Below, piece by piece: positions 1-6,534 of a stretch of DNA of 16,146 bases. A program made the position numbers and the translations under genes. How positions within the stretch are numbered: the stretch's first letter is position 1; each line of letters begins with the position of its first letter. The notes below the pieces were generated by a model. That model saw only the letters and a program-made list of their open reading frames with translations. It did no database searches and was not told where the DNA came from. The stretch lies in the NCBI GenBank assembly GCA_035455185.1, contig DATIFQ010000514.1, positions 1 to 16,146 of the forward strand, written 5' to 3'. The stretch is from JAEHDI01 sp035455185 (GTDB lineage Bacteria; Acidobacteriota; Terriglobia; Bryobacterales; Bryobacteraceae).

Positions 1-887
1 AAGCGCTTCGACCACAGAGGCGCGCCGTCGGATCCCCGATACTTCGCCAGGAAACCATCCGGAGGACCAGCGTTCGTTAAATTGGACCCGCCCAAGTTGA
101 GGATGCTGGAGGAGAAGTATCCGGTGATGGACGGGTTGCCGCTGGAATCCACTGCTACCCCACTGGTGTAATCCATACCTGACACGCCGCCGTAGGCCTT
201 GGACCATTGGTGGCTGCCGTCCGTCCCCGCCAACTTGGCCAAGAAAATGCCTCCGTAACCGGGTCGCTGAGGGCTGGTAATCAACCCGCCGCCAAAATTG
301 ATCGCGCATCCTTCACTGGTGCTGCAGCCGAATTTCCCGGTAAGGAAGACATTCCCACCGGCATCAATCGCCAGCCCGCTAGCAGCGTCATTCCCCCCCG
401 CGTTGGTGCTGCCGCCTGTCGCTACGCTCTTGAAGGGCTTGGACCAGAGGCAGGACCCATCCGGCGCCAGCTTGGCGGCAAAAATGGATCCACTCACCGT
501 GCCGCAGCCAAAATTCGCGTTTGCGAATACTCCCGCCAGGAAAACGTTGCCGTCTGCATCGGTCGCTACCGCCTTACCGGACGCATAGCCGCTGTTGAAA
601 CTCTTCGACCAAAGTGGGGTCCCGTCCGGGGCGAACTTGGCCAGGAACAGACAATCGCCGCTGGTTCCGCAGACCAAATTCTGACCGCCGATATTGGCGC
701 TACCTGTGAAGGAACCGGTCAGGTAAACATTTCCACTCGCGTCGGTGGCAACGGCAGTGCCCTGGTCATTGGTGGGACTGCCAAAGGCTTTTGACCACAG
801 GTACGCAGGATCAGCAGCCAGCGCCGGTTGGAAACCAAGAACAAACGCGAAAAACGCGAACAAAACGGAGGGAATGGTACGTATCAC
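1..887 (-). CDS. Secreted SBBP (beta-propeller) repeat protein, C terminus cut by window edge
   Basis: The frame is open from a GTG at 885-887 to the left edge, giving 295 codons without a stop. An AGGAG Shine-Dalgarno at 898-902, 10 nt upstream, supports this start. Residues 1-24 form a Sec signal peptide: a short basic start (VIR), a hydrophobic core, and an ALA|AD cleavage site. The mature part is built from repeats with the pattern LAK-x-DG-x-LWSK followed by AVATDASGNVYLTG. WSK recurs at residues 31, 93, 148, 228 and 292, so at least four repeats are present. This is the SBBP repeat (Pfam PF06739), which forms propeller blades and is abundant in exported proteins of Acidobacteriota and related bacteria. 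The protein is probably on the cell surface or released. The ligand is unknown, and any C-terminal anchor or adhesion domain lies outside the window. Confidence 0.88.
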   Translation of the reverse strand, partial: MIRTIPSVLFAFFAFVLGFQPALAADPAYLWSKAFGSPTNDQGTAVATDASGNVYLTGSFTGSANIGGQNLVCGTSGDCLFLAKFAPDGTPLWSKSFNSGYASGKAVATDADGNVFLAGVFANANFGCGTVSGSIFAAKLAPDGSCLWSKPFKSVATGGSTNAGGNDAASGLAIDAGGNVFLTGKFGCSTSEGCAINFGGGLITSPQRPGYGGIFLAKLAGTDGSHQWSKAYGGVSGMDYTSGVAVDSSGNPSITGYFSSSILNLGGSNLTNAGPPDGFLAKYRGSDGAPLWSKR

Positions 888-1110
888 TGCTCAAAATCTC
901 CTATTCTCCAAGTCGGAATCGCCGGCTCAGGCGGTTCTCATGCTCGGGCCACGCAGACCGCTAGTCACCGGGAATTCCGTTGGAGCATGAACAGGTCGAG
1001 CGAGCATTTGATCTGACTCCTCCCTCTCGAATCGGTCTGCCGCTCTTGCAGTCTCAATCGTAGGAGTCATTCCCGACCTGGTCAATCTCGTGTTTAGTTG
1101 TTAGTACCTA

Positions 1111-1139
1111 GCTAACTTAAGGAAACAGAACTAGTTAGC
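1111..1139. repeat. Inverted repeat GCTAACT / AGTTAGC
   Basis: GCTAACT at 1111-1117 is the exact complement of AGTTAGC at 1133-1139, with a 15-nt spacer. Related words (TTAGTTGTTAGT just before, CAGTTAACC just after) cluster in the same 70 bp, which is more AT-rich than its surroundings. It lies about 225-250 bp upstream of the SBBP gene start and could be a regulator binding site. A stem this short can also arise by chance. Confidence 0.3.
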
Positions 1140-1408
1140 AATGCTCAGTTAACCTTGCGGGCACCCCGCCGGCGAGGTTGGTCACGCGAGTGCTGTTCGC
1201 GCGATTTACCCGCATCTCTCCTCGGACATTTTGGTACTACGCGGGCACGTGACCGGACTGGTGGTGGACTGGAGATGAGAAGATGCGAGTCGGCCTGCCC
1301 ACACCTTTCGGAGTTTCAGATGCACTTGCCCGCTCATTGTGACTGGTAGAGCGTTAGTACTGCACGTCATGAGCCAATCTGCCTATGGTGATAACTCATT
1401 GAAAGCAA

Positions 1409-1432
1409 AAGCGTTGACTCCCGTAAACGCTT
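1409..1432 (-). terminator. Possible weak intrinsic terminator after the cytoplasmic hydrolase
   Basis: Read on the minus strand, a 7-bp stem AAGCGTT/AACGCTT encloses a 10-nt loop and runs into TTTTGCTTTC. It lies about 75 nt past the stop of the carbon-nitrogen hydrolase gene, as expected for the end of that transcript. The stem is short and the T tract is interrupted, so termination may be inefficient. Confidence 0.35.
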
Positions 1433-1505
1433 CGTCCAGAGCCGAAACATTGGGGATTATGACGCTCTGTCGGTAATAATTTCACTGCTTCGCCAGAGAT
1501 TCGCC

Positions 1506-2345
1506 CTACGGCCCCGTGTAGCCCCGCACCCGCAGCAAATCCGCGATCGCGGTACCGGAGGCTCGGGCGGGCTTGATCTCCACCGGCACCGGAATCAGTG
1601 CTTCGGCCTTCTCGCCATAGGGTCCTTGCGATAGCACGTTTCCTCCCGGCCCAACCGCGAGCGAGCACCCGATGCACTTGCGGCCCTTCCATGGACCTCC
1701 GGTGAGCCAGCCTACATTGCTAACGCCGATCACCGTCAGGTCGTACAGTTTGGCGAGCGTCGTGTACGATTTCATCCATAGCGCGCCGTAGGGTTTCTTC
1801 TCGTTGTCGTGATCCGCATCCACGGCCCAGGCGCTCGGCGAAAGAAGCAGCCGGCACCCCATGCGCGCCAGAGAGTGCGCCAAGGCGAGGGAATCGGGGA
1901 AATTGTCGGCGCAAATGGTGATCCCGAGAACGCCGAGCGGGGTCGGCACGACTTCGAGCCGTCCGCCGGGCGTGTACAGGCTGTGGGCAATGGTCAGCTC
2001 ATTGATTTTGCGGTGTTTGAGGAGGATCTCACCAGAAGGGGAGACGAGTATTGCCGCGTTGTGGATGCGGTCGCCGTCTCGCTCCACCAGCCCGGCGGCT
2101 ACGTGGATACCGGCCTCGCGCGCTGCGGCTGCGATGGCTTCACTATGAGGCCCCGGAATGGGCTGAGCCTTCCGGCGGGCACTGGGGTGGGTCCAGCAGA
2201 GGTCGAGACACTCCGGAAGGACGGCGATGCGGCAGCCCTGCTCCGCCGCGCACAGGATCATGGCCCGTGCGCGTTGGAGATTTCGCGCGGGCTTGCCTCC
2301 CTCGACGAGCATCTGCCCCATTCCGAGAATGAAACTGTTTGTCAT
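1506..2345 (-). CDS. Cytoplasmic carbon-nitrogen hydrolase (nitrilase superfamily)
   Basis: The 279-residue protein has the size and fold signature of a single-domain nitrilase-superfamily enzyme, which hydrolyses amide or nitrile C-N bonds. The Glu-Lys-Cys catalytic triad is visible: E45 in AVLPEC, K113 in KHRKINE, and C145 in ITICADN. A second conserved Glu, E116, follows the lysine. There is no signal peptide or membrane segment, so it should be cytoplasmic. The ATG follows the transporter stop by 10 nt; that stop (TGAGG) overlaps the GAGG used as ribosome binding site, which points to translational coupling. Substrate cannot be read from the sequence; aliphatic amidase, omega-amidase and N-carbamoyl hydrolase activities all occur in this superfamily. 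A second member of the family, with an export signal, lies about 2 kb upstream. Confidence 0.9.
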   Translation of the reverse strand: MTNSFILGMGQMLVEGGKPARNLQRARAMILCAAEQGCRIAVLPECLDLCWTHPSARRKAQPIPGPHSEAIAAAAREAGIHVAAGLVERDGDRIHNAAILVSPSGEILLKHRKINELTIAHSLYTPGGRLEVVPTPLGVLGITICADNFPDSLALAHSLARMGCRLLLSPSAWAVDADHDNEKKPYGALWMKSYTTLAKLYDLTVIGVSNVGWLTGGPWKGRKCIGCSLAVGPGGNVLSQGPYGEKAEALIPVPVEIKPARASGTAIADLLRVRGYTGP

Positions 2346-2355
2346 TCGGGGAACC

Positions 2356-3732
2356 TCAGGAGCGTATGGTCAGCACCGCGTAGTACGCCATAAGGCAGAC
2401 GATCACGCCAGAGGCAAACCACAGCCCGAGCGTGACCCAGCGGCGCGGGATCACTTCTTTCGGCAGATGGCGATAGCGAAGATAGAGAGCGCCGATGGCG
2501 ATAACCGGCAGCATCAGCGCCTGGGCAACGCCGCCGGCGATTACCATTTTCACCGGCGACTGGAAGATGAAGAACAGACCAACGGGCAGGACGGTCAGCA
2601 GCCAAACGAACCGGCTGCGCCAGCGGAGCCTCATCGCGTAATCGTGGGCAGGGAACAGCCCCATCAACCGGCACATGTCGGCGTAAACGCGGGAGTGGGC
2701 GGCGGTGGCGGCGAAGATGGTGCCGTAGAGCGTCGCGATCGCGCCGACATAGAAGAGCCACAGGGACCAGGTCCCGAGGGTCTGCGTATAGATGTTTGAG
2801 AGTACGGGGATCATATCCTTCGCCGCCGGCACGAGCCCCATGCCGTTCAGAATCCCCGCGCCAAGGAGGTAGAAGGCGACGGTGGCAACCGCATAGATGA
2901 GCATCGAAGCGAAGATGTCTACGTGCATCACGCGGATCCAGCCGAGGGCGCGCCAACGCCACATCGGACTGCCATCGTTGCGCCCCGCACACCTCGCGTA
3001 ACCCTTCTCCACGCACCAGTACGGGTACATGAACATCTCGGTGGCGCCAACGCCAGTGATGCCAAACACGGCAACGGCGGTCGTAAGACCTTCGCCGGGC
3101 ATCTGGAACGTCAGGCCGCTGAGCAGACGGTCCCAGGAGAAGAATTGCGGCATCCGGATCAGCAGCAGCGCGCAGAGGAAGGTCAGCATGGTGAACAGTC
3201 CGACCTTGATCATCGCCAGCTTCTCGATGCGCTCGTAGCCGCCGCCGAGCAGAAGGGCCAGCGTGATCACGAGGAACAGAAAAACCCAGGCGTTCACGGG
3301 CACCGCCGGAATGATCTGGTTCATCACCTGGGAGACGCCGCCGAACATCGCGCCGACCTGGAACAGCGTCATCAGCACCATGAACGCCCACGCCCAGACG
3401 ACCCATCGAACCTTCCAGCGGGGCCCGGGCACGCGATCAAAGCCCTGGAGTCCGGTTTCTCCGGTGGCGATGGTGTAGCGGCCGAGTTCCGCCTGCACCG
3501 CCGGCTTAATGAAACAGCTCAGGAGGATGACCCAGAGGGCTGCATAGCCGGCTTGGGCTCCGAGCGTGGTGGTCGCGATGAGCTCGCCCGATCCGACGAT
3601 GGACGCGGCCAAGATCATTCCAGGCCCGATGCGCCGCAGAATGGCGAATAGCGTCTGTGGCGGGTCGGCGACGTCTTCCGGGCGTAGCTCGTACAGATCC
3701 TTGGGGACCATCTCGGTGGCCGGCTTGGTCAT
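2356..3732 (-). CDS. Nramp-family (PF01566-like) transporter lacking canonical metal motifs
   Basis: The 458-residue protein is highly hydrophobic, with about 11 predicted transmembrane helices after a 30-residue cytoplasmic start. The overall pattern matches the Nramp/MntH family of the LeuT fold: GPGMILAAS at the start of helix 1, LGAQAGYAALW into helix 2, and GITGVGATEM in helix 6. The metal-coordinating motifs are missing. DPGN in helix 1 reads GSGE (residues 47-50), and MPH in helix 6 reads MFM (233-235). Classical Mn2+/Fe2+ uptake with proton symport is therefore doubtful, and the substrate is unknown. It is coupled to the downstream cytoplasmic carbon-nitrogen hydrolase, so it may import that enzyme's substrate or an ion the pathway needs. 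The ATG has no clear Shine-Dalgarno, but a promoter-like pair lies just upstream. Confidence 0.82.
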   Translation of the reverse strand: MTKPATEMVPKDLYELRPEDVADPPQTLFAILRRIGPGMILAASIVGSGELIATTTLGAQAGYAALWVILLSCFIKPAVQAELGRYTIATGETGLQGFDRVPGPRWKVRWVVWAWAFMVLMTLFQVGAMFGGVSQVMNQIIPAVPVNAWVFLFLVITLALLLGGGYERIEKLAMIKVGLFTMLTFLCALLLIRMPQFFSWDRLLSGLTFQMPGEGLTTAVAVFGITGVGATEMFMYPYWCVEKGYARCAGRNDGSPMWRWRALGWIRVMHVDIFASMLIYAVATVAFYLLGAGILNGMGLVPAAKDMIPVLSNIYTQTLGTWSLWLFYVGAIATLYGTIFAATAAHSRVYADMCRLMGLFPAHDYAMRLRWRSRFVWLLTVLPVGLFFIFQSPVKMVIAGGVAQALMLPVIAIGALYLRYRHLPKEVIPRRWVTLGLWFASGVIVCLMAYYAVLTIRS

Positions 3733-3740
3733 TCCGAGCC

Positions 3741-3770
3741 ACTGTACTTGATTGGGCGGGAGAAGTTCAA
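3741..3770 (-). promoter_or_regulatory. Candidate promoter of the Nramp-like transporter gene
   Basis: On the minus strand TTGAAC (3765-3770) and TACAGT (3741-3746) are separated by 18 nt and match the sigma-70 consensus at 4 of 6 positions each. The -10 ends only 8 nt before the ATG, so the transcript would have almost no leader. The whole element fits in the 42-nt gap after vapC. Read-through from vapBC is the alternative. Confidence 0.35.
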
Positions 3771-3774
3771 ATCG

Positions 3775-4170
3775 TTAGGACGGAGGTGCGGTCGCGATGT
3801 CCGTCTTTGAGAAGTCGTCGCCCGTGAAAAGAAGCGGCAGTCCGGAGAGCCGCGCGGTTGCGTAGGACAGACAGTCGCCGAAGTTCAGGGCGGCGGGATG
3901 GCGACCCTTTCCGTATCGAAGGAATGCGTCGACCGCAACGTAGTAATGGTCCAGCGTAAAGGGGACAACCTCCGCATCGGCTTCGCGAAGAAAGTCGGTG
4001 AGCAGCCCCCGTGCGTCACGGCGCAAGCGTGAGGACAACACAATCGCACTTTCGACTAGGGTCGGTACACCCACTGCTACCACCGGCGCCTCGCCGATCC
4101 GGTTGAGGATCGGCTCGTGCCCAGGCTCCTGAAGCAGGACCGCCAGTATGGCTGATGCGTCCAAAACCAT
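3775..4170 (-). CDS. vapC: VapC-family PIN-domain toxin ribonuclease
   Basis: The 131-residue protein is a complete PIN domain, the usual size for VapC toxins. These are Mg2+-dependent endoribonucleases that cut specific RNAs, often tRNA or rRNA, when not bound by antitoxin. The acidic metal site is visible: D4 in MVLDASA, E40 in PTLVESA, D99 in LNFGDCLSYA, and D118/D119 in LLFTGDDF. The toxin looks catalytically intact. It follows vapB with 3 nt between stop and start, so the two are co-transcribed and co-translated as is normal for type II modules. The RNA target cannot be inferred from the sequence. Confidence 0.93.
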   Translation of the reverse strand: MVLDASAILAVLLQEPGHEPILNRIGEAPVVAVGVPTLVESAIVLSSRLRRDARGLLTDFLREADAEVVPFTLDHYYVAVDAFLRYGKGRHPAALNFGDCLSYATARLSGLPLLFTGDDFSKTDIATAPPS

Positions 4171-4173
4171 GCG

Positions 4174-4446
4174 CTAGACGCCCTCGGAGCCGTAGCCAAG
4201 AATTTGCTCCCGCTCGGCGCGACTCAGTCGGGTCCCGCGCAGTCTGGCAGGAATCTGTGGCCAGATTTGTTCGCGCAGCAAAGCTTCCATCCGCGCTTTC
4301 CGGCTTATGTTCCCTCTGCGAGCCTGAAGACGAAGCTTCCGGTCGAGCAACGCGCGCCGGATTGCCTCCGTCTTTGTTTCTTTCGCCAGCCGGGCCACCT
4401 CGGCGGCGAGACTCTCTACCTCCGAATTCTTGATGTTCAGAGCCAT
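4174..4446 (-). CDS. vapB: VapB-type antitoxin (PSK_trans_fac / Rv0623-like family)
   Basis: The 90-residue protein begins MALNIKNSEVESLAAEVARL and continues TKTEAIRRAL, the N-terminal signature of the Rv0623-like antitoxin family (PF07704), which binds DNA through a ribbon-helix-helix fold. The C-terminal part (about residues 45-90, ending ILGYGSEGV) is the region that wraps and inhibits the partner VapC. The complex normally represses its own promoter, and a tandem 11-bp repeat sits directly upstream of this start. There is no Shine-Dalgarno; the ATG is 6 nt after a -10 hexamer, so translation may be leaderless. The pair looks intact. Confidence 0.9.
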   Translation of the reverse strand: MALNIKNSEVESLAAEVARLAKETKTEAIRRALLDRKLRLQARRGNISRKARMEALLREQIWPQIPARLRGTRLSRAEREQILGYGSEGV

Positions 4447-4449
4447 GGT

Positions 4450-4471
4450 GTAAGTATACCCTAATTATACC
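4450..4471 (-). promoter_or_regulatory. Tandem 11-bp repeat, likely VapB/VapBC operator
   Basis: On the minus strand two abutting 11-mers, GGTATAATTAG and GGTATACTTAC, match at 9 of 11 positions. The same bases also form a short dyad, GTATA-7 nt-TATAC. Sites spaced by about one helical turn suit a ribbon-helix-helix repressor. The repeat covers the -10 element, so binding would block RNA polymerase and give autoregulation. The operator role is inferred from position and family behaviour. Confidence 0.55.
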
Positions 4472-4480
4472 ATGCTTCAA
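4453..4480 (-). promoter_or_regulatory. vapBC promoter
   Basis: TTGAAG (4475-4480) and TATACT (4453-4458) are 16 nt apart on the minus strand. The -10 ends 6 nt before the vapB ATG, which places the expected transcription start at or next to the start codon. The -35 overlaps the stop codon of the preceding hydrolase gene (4477-4479). A perfect TATAAT at 4464-4469 is an alternative -10 that would give a leader of about 10 nt, but it has no good -35. Confidence 0.6.
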
Positions 4481-5811
4481 TTCGCGCTCGGCGTTACATA
4501 AACTCGGTTCCGCTCCACCGTCAGATCCAGGCGAAGCTCGTTCATAAAGCGGCCGCGCATGTCACCGAGCCACTTCTCGACATAACGTCGGTTAAGGTCA
4601 ATGGTGGCGACAGCGGCGGCCCCGTTTTGCGACGCCACGGAGAGCCGCTCACCGGCCGGATCCATAACGTACGTAGGGTAGTCGTAGCCCGAGGAGGCGA
4701 TGAAGACGCGGTTCTCGATGGCGCGTCCCTTTCCGAGTGTCTCGTCGCCACCCCAGATGGGCAGAAGCAGGAGCTCGGCGCCCCGCAGCGCCAGCGCTCG
4801 CGATGGGTCGGCGAACTGGAGGTCCCAGCAGATCATCATGCCGACGCGGCCGAAGTCGGTCTCGAAAACCGGGTAGTCGAGACCAGGAGTAATGCCGCCC
4901 TCCAATTCCTCCCGCGGGATATAGACCTTACGATAGCGGCCGACCACTTTTCCGGCCCTATCGATCAGCACGGCGGTGTTGTACACAGCTGAGCCCTCCC
5001 GCTCGTAGATCCCGGCGGCGACGTAAGCGTTGTGCCGGCGAGCAGCCTCGCCGAGCCTCTCCGTCGTCGGTCCGGGCACCGGTTCCGCGACGTCTACATA
5101 CGTTTTGCCGGTGCCGACGATCGTGATTCCCTCCGGCAGCAGAATGACGTCCACCTTGGCTGGAGCGGTCTTGTCCACGACTTCGACGAACCTCCGCACG
5201 TTCTCCGCCGCTGACTTGGAGCCGCTTGGGCGGAAGTTTATCGAGGCGACAGTGACGTTGCGCGGCGGCGGAGCCGGCACTTCCTCGAGGGAGATGTCGT
5301 CCCACCACACGGTGGCTTGTGGAGAATTGAGCAGGAACAGCTGCACCCTTACTGCCGTTGCCTTCTCAGGCGCCGGCGCCTGAGTGGTGATGCGATTCCA
5401 ACCTTCGACTGGAGTGGTTGCGTAACCGTACTCGGGCTGTCCGGCCCGCCGGCCGTCCGCCGCGGCCCAGTCGAGCCGCGCCCAGAGATGGAGCGGCTGA
5501 TAAATCTGCCCCTCGGTACGGTAGTGGGCCACGAGACGATACCACTTGCCGGGTTGCACTCCGGAGGCCGTGTACTGCCAGCCGCCGAACTCAGCCGGGT
5601 TGCTGTTGCCGGAGATGGCGAGAGAGCCCTGTTGCCCGCGGCTGTGCACGGCGTCGACAAATGTCCGCGGTGCGATCTCGGCGCGCGGCGACCATGCCGT
5701 CCACCCTTCGGGGGTGCCGTCCGGCCCTGCGTTGAACCCGGACTGACGGAACGGCAACGATCCAGCGAGAACGACGCCCGCCGTGCAAAGCAGTAATACA
5801 AGTGACCTCAT
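4477..5811 (-). CDS. Exported carbon-nitrogen hydrolase with N-terminal beta-sandwich binding domain
   Basis: The 444-residue protein starts with a Sec signal peptide (MRSLVLLLC, hydrophobic to VVLA, cleavage before G17). Residues about 20-178 resemble a carbohydrate-binding-module-like jelly roll: a GTPEGW start, GKWYRLVAHYRTEG in the middle, and the closing strand VWWDDISLEEV. A PAPPP linker leads to a nitrilase-superfamily domain (about 185-440) with the triad E227 (LLPEG), K295 (RYRKVY) and C328 (MMICWD). The enzyme should hydrolyse an amide or nitrile bond outside the cytoplasm, possibly on a polymer held by the N-terminal domain; the substrate is inferred only. The ATG is 30 nt after the preceding gene and 7 nt after a TATACT, with no Shine-Dalgarno. 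A second, cytoplasmic hydrolase of the same superfamily lies downstream beyond vapBC and the transporter. Confidence 0.88.
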   Translation of the reverse strand: MRSLVLLLCTAGVVLAGSLPFRQSGFNAGPDGTPEGWTAWSPRAEIAPRTFVDAVHSRGQQGSLAISGNSNPAEFGGWQYTASGVQPGKWYRLVAHYRTEGQIYQPLHLWARLDWAAADGRRAGQPEYGYATTPVEGWNRITTQAPAPEKATAVRVQLFLLNSPQATVWWDDISLEEVPAPPPRNVTVASINFRPSGSKSAAENVRRFVEVVDKTAPAKVDVILLPEGITIVGTGKTYVDVAEPVPGPTTERLGEAARRHNAYVAAGIYEREGSAVYNTAVLIDRAGKVVGRYRKVYIPREELEGGITPGLDYPVFETDFGRVGMMICWDLQFADPSRALALRGAELLLLPIWGGDETLGKGRAIENRVFIASSGYDYPTYVMDPAGERLSVASQNGAAAVATIDLNRRYVEKWLGDMRGRFMNELRLDLTVERNRVYVTPSAN

Positions 5812-5818
5812 GAAGCCA

Positions 5819-5824
5819 AGTATA
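5819..5824 (-). promoter_or_regulatory. Candidate -10 element for the exported hydrolase
   Basis: TATACT on the minus strand ends 7 nt before the ATG of the exported hydrolase and lies in the 30-nt gap after the preceding gene. I see no good -35 at 16-18 nt. The spacing matches that of vapB, so the start codon may be at the 5' end of the mRNA. Read-through from the coaX operon is also possible. Confidence 0.35.
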
Positions 5825-5841
5825 GCGAGAGCCCCTGGCGT

Positions 5842-6534
5842 CTATCGGAGGTAGAACAGGCTGAGGCGGGGAAGGCCTGCCGATTCGAGTAGGCGGCGTT
5901 CGAGGTACTGCTTCTCCAGCATGGCGAGTTGGTCGGCGGTCATCTTGCCCCGGTAGGGACGGAGCTGGGCGTCCAACTCGCGCCGTGCCGCGAGAAGGTC
6001 CTCCTCGCTCTGCGTGCTTCGGGCGATGGCGATCATCTTCTCTTCGAGAGCGGTCAGGTGGCGTTCGAAATCCTCTAGGTCCTGGTAGTGAACGTCCGCT
6101 TCGCCGGCGAGACGGTCCAGACTGGAGGCGATTTCATGGTATGCGGAGCTTTGCTGTGCCCGAAGACCGGTCGAGCATCGCGAAAGATGGTTCCGGACTT
6201 CCTCCAGTTCGAAGGGCGCGGAGGTGGGTTTCGACGCACGCGGCGCCGTCCCAGCCATCGCTTGCGCTTCGGTCAGCACCGCCTGGGAACAGTAGGCAAG
6301 CGAATTCACCATTTGAACCTTGGACTTCCGGCTGCGCCACTTCTCGAATGCCGCGTCGATGCCGCGAAGCGCCGCCTCCAGGGGTACACCGCTGTTCTTC
6401 CAGCTTTCGATCAAGGCCCAATCGAGCGGTGAAAGAAGAAAGAGGCCGGTGCCTCTCGCGCGCTGGAAATGGTCTTCGACTTCAGTGAAGTAGTTGAAGT
6501 AGTTGAGCTGCCAGTTGTCGTCGGGCTCATTCAC
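5842..6534 (-). CDS. Conserved-looking protein of unknown function downstream of coaX
   Basis: I do not recognise a characterised family. The 230-residue protein has an aromatic-rich acidic start (NYFNYFTEVEDHFQRARG, about 11-28), then LFLLSPLDWALIESWKNSGVPLE and LRGIDAAFEKW, which look like a compact helical domain. A variable linker (about 93-108) follows. The C-terminal half is strongly charged and probably coiled coil (about 108-218). No signal peptide or membrane segment is present. I chose the GTG at 6532-6534, whose GTGA overlaps the coaX stop by 4 nt. A TTG at 6553-6555 would add 7 residues and a 25-nt overlap. Its place at the end of the valS-nadC-birA-coaX operon suggests expression with housekeeping functions, but the role is unknown. 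Confidence 0.8.
   Translation of the reverse strand: MNEPDDNWQLNYFNYFTEVEDHFQRARGTGLFLLSPLDWALIESWKNSGVPLEAALRGIDAAFEKWRSRKSKVQMVNSLAYCSQAVLTEAQAMAGTAPRASKPTSAPFELEEVRNHLSRCSTGLRAQQSSAYHEIASSLDRLAGEADVHYQDLEDFERHLTALEEKMIAIARSTQSEEDLLAARRELDAQLRPYRGKMTADQLAMLEKQYLERRLLESAGLPRLSLFYLR

Larger units (their letters stand above)
888..1505. other. Gene-free stretch of about 620 bp
   Basis: I see no convincing coding region on either strand; the short open frames lack recognisable protein character and ribosome binding sites. The part next to the SBBP gene should hold its promoter and 5' leader, but no clear -35/-10 pair stands out. It contains a possible terminator for the upstream hydrolase (1409-1432), an AT-richer patch of repeated GTTAG/CTAAC words (about 1090-1155), and an 8-bp inverted repeat, GCAGACCG at 953-960 against CGGTCTGC at 1033-1040, that may be chance. 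Confidence 0.6.

Noticed and set aside
953..1040. 8-bp inverted repeat GCAGACCG / CGGTCTGC with a 72-nt spacer
   Set aside because: Too short and too far apart to support an element end or stable structure; consistent with chance.
1155..1349. Short plus-strand open frame in the gene-free stretch
   Set aside because: Non-ATG start, no Shine-Dalgarno, Arg/Cys-rich sequence without protein character.
1396..1692. Minus-strand open frame overlapping the end of the cytoplasmic hydrolase
   Set aside because: Mostly a frame-shifted reading of the hydrolase gene with low-complexity Gly/Arg content.
2342..3406. Minus-strand open frame (354 codons) inside the transporter gene
   Set aside because: Same strand but a shifted frame; Arg/His-rich with no hydrophobic pattern, whereas the 458-residue frame is a coherent membrane protein.
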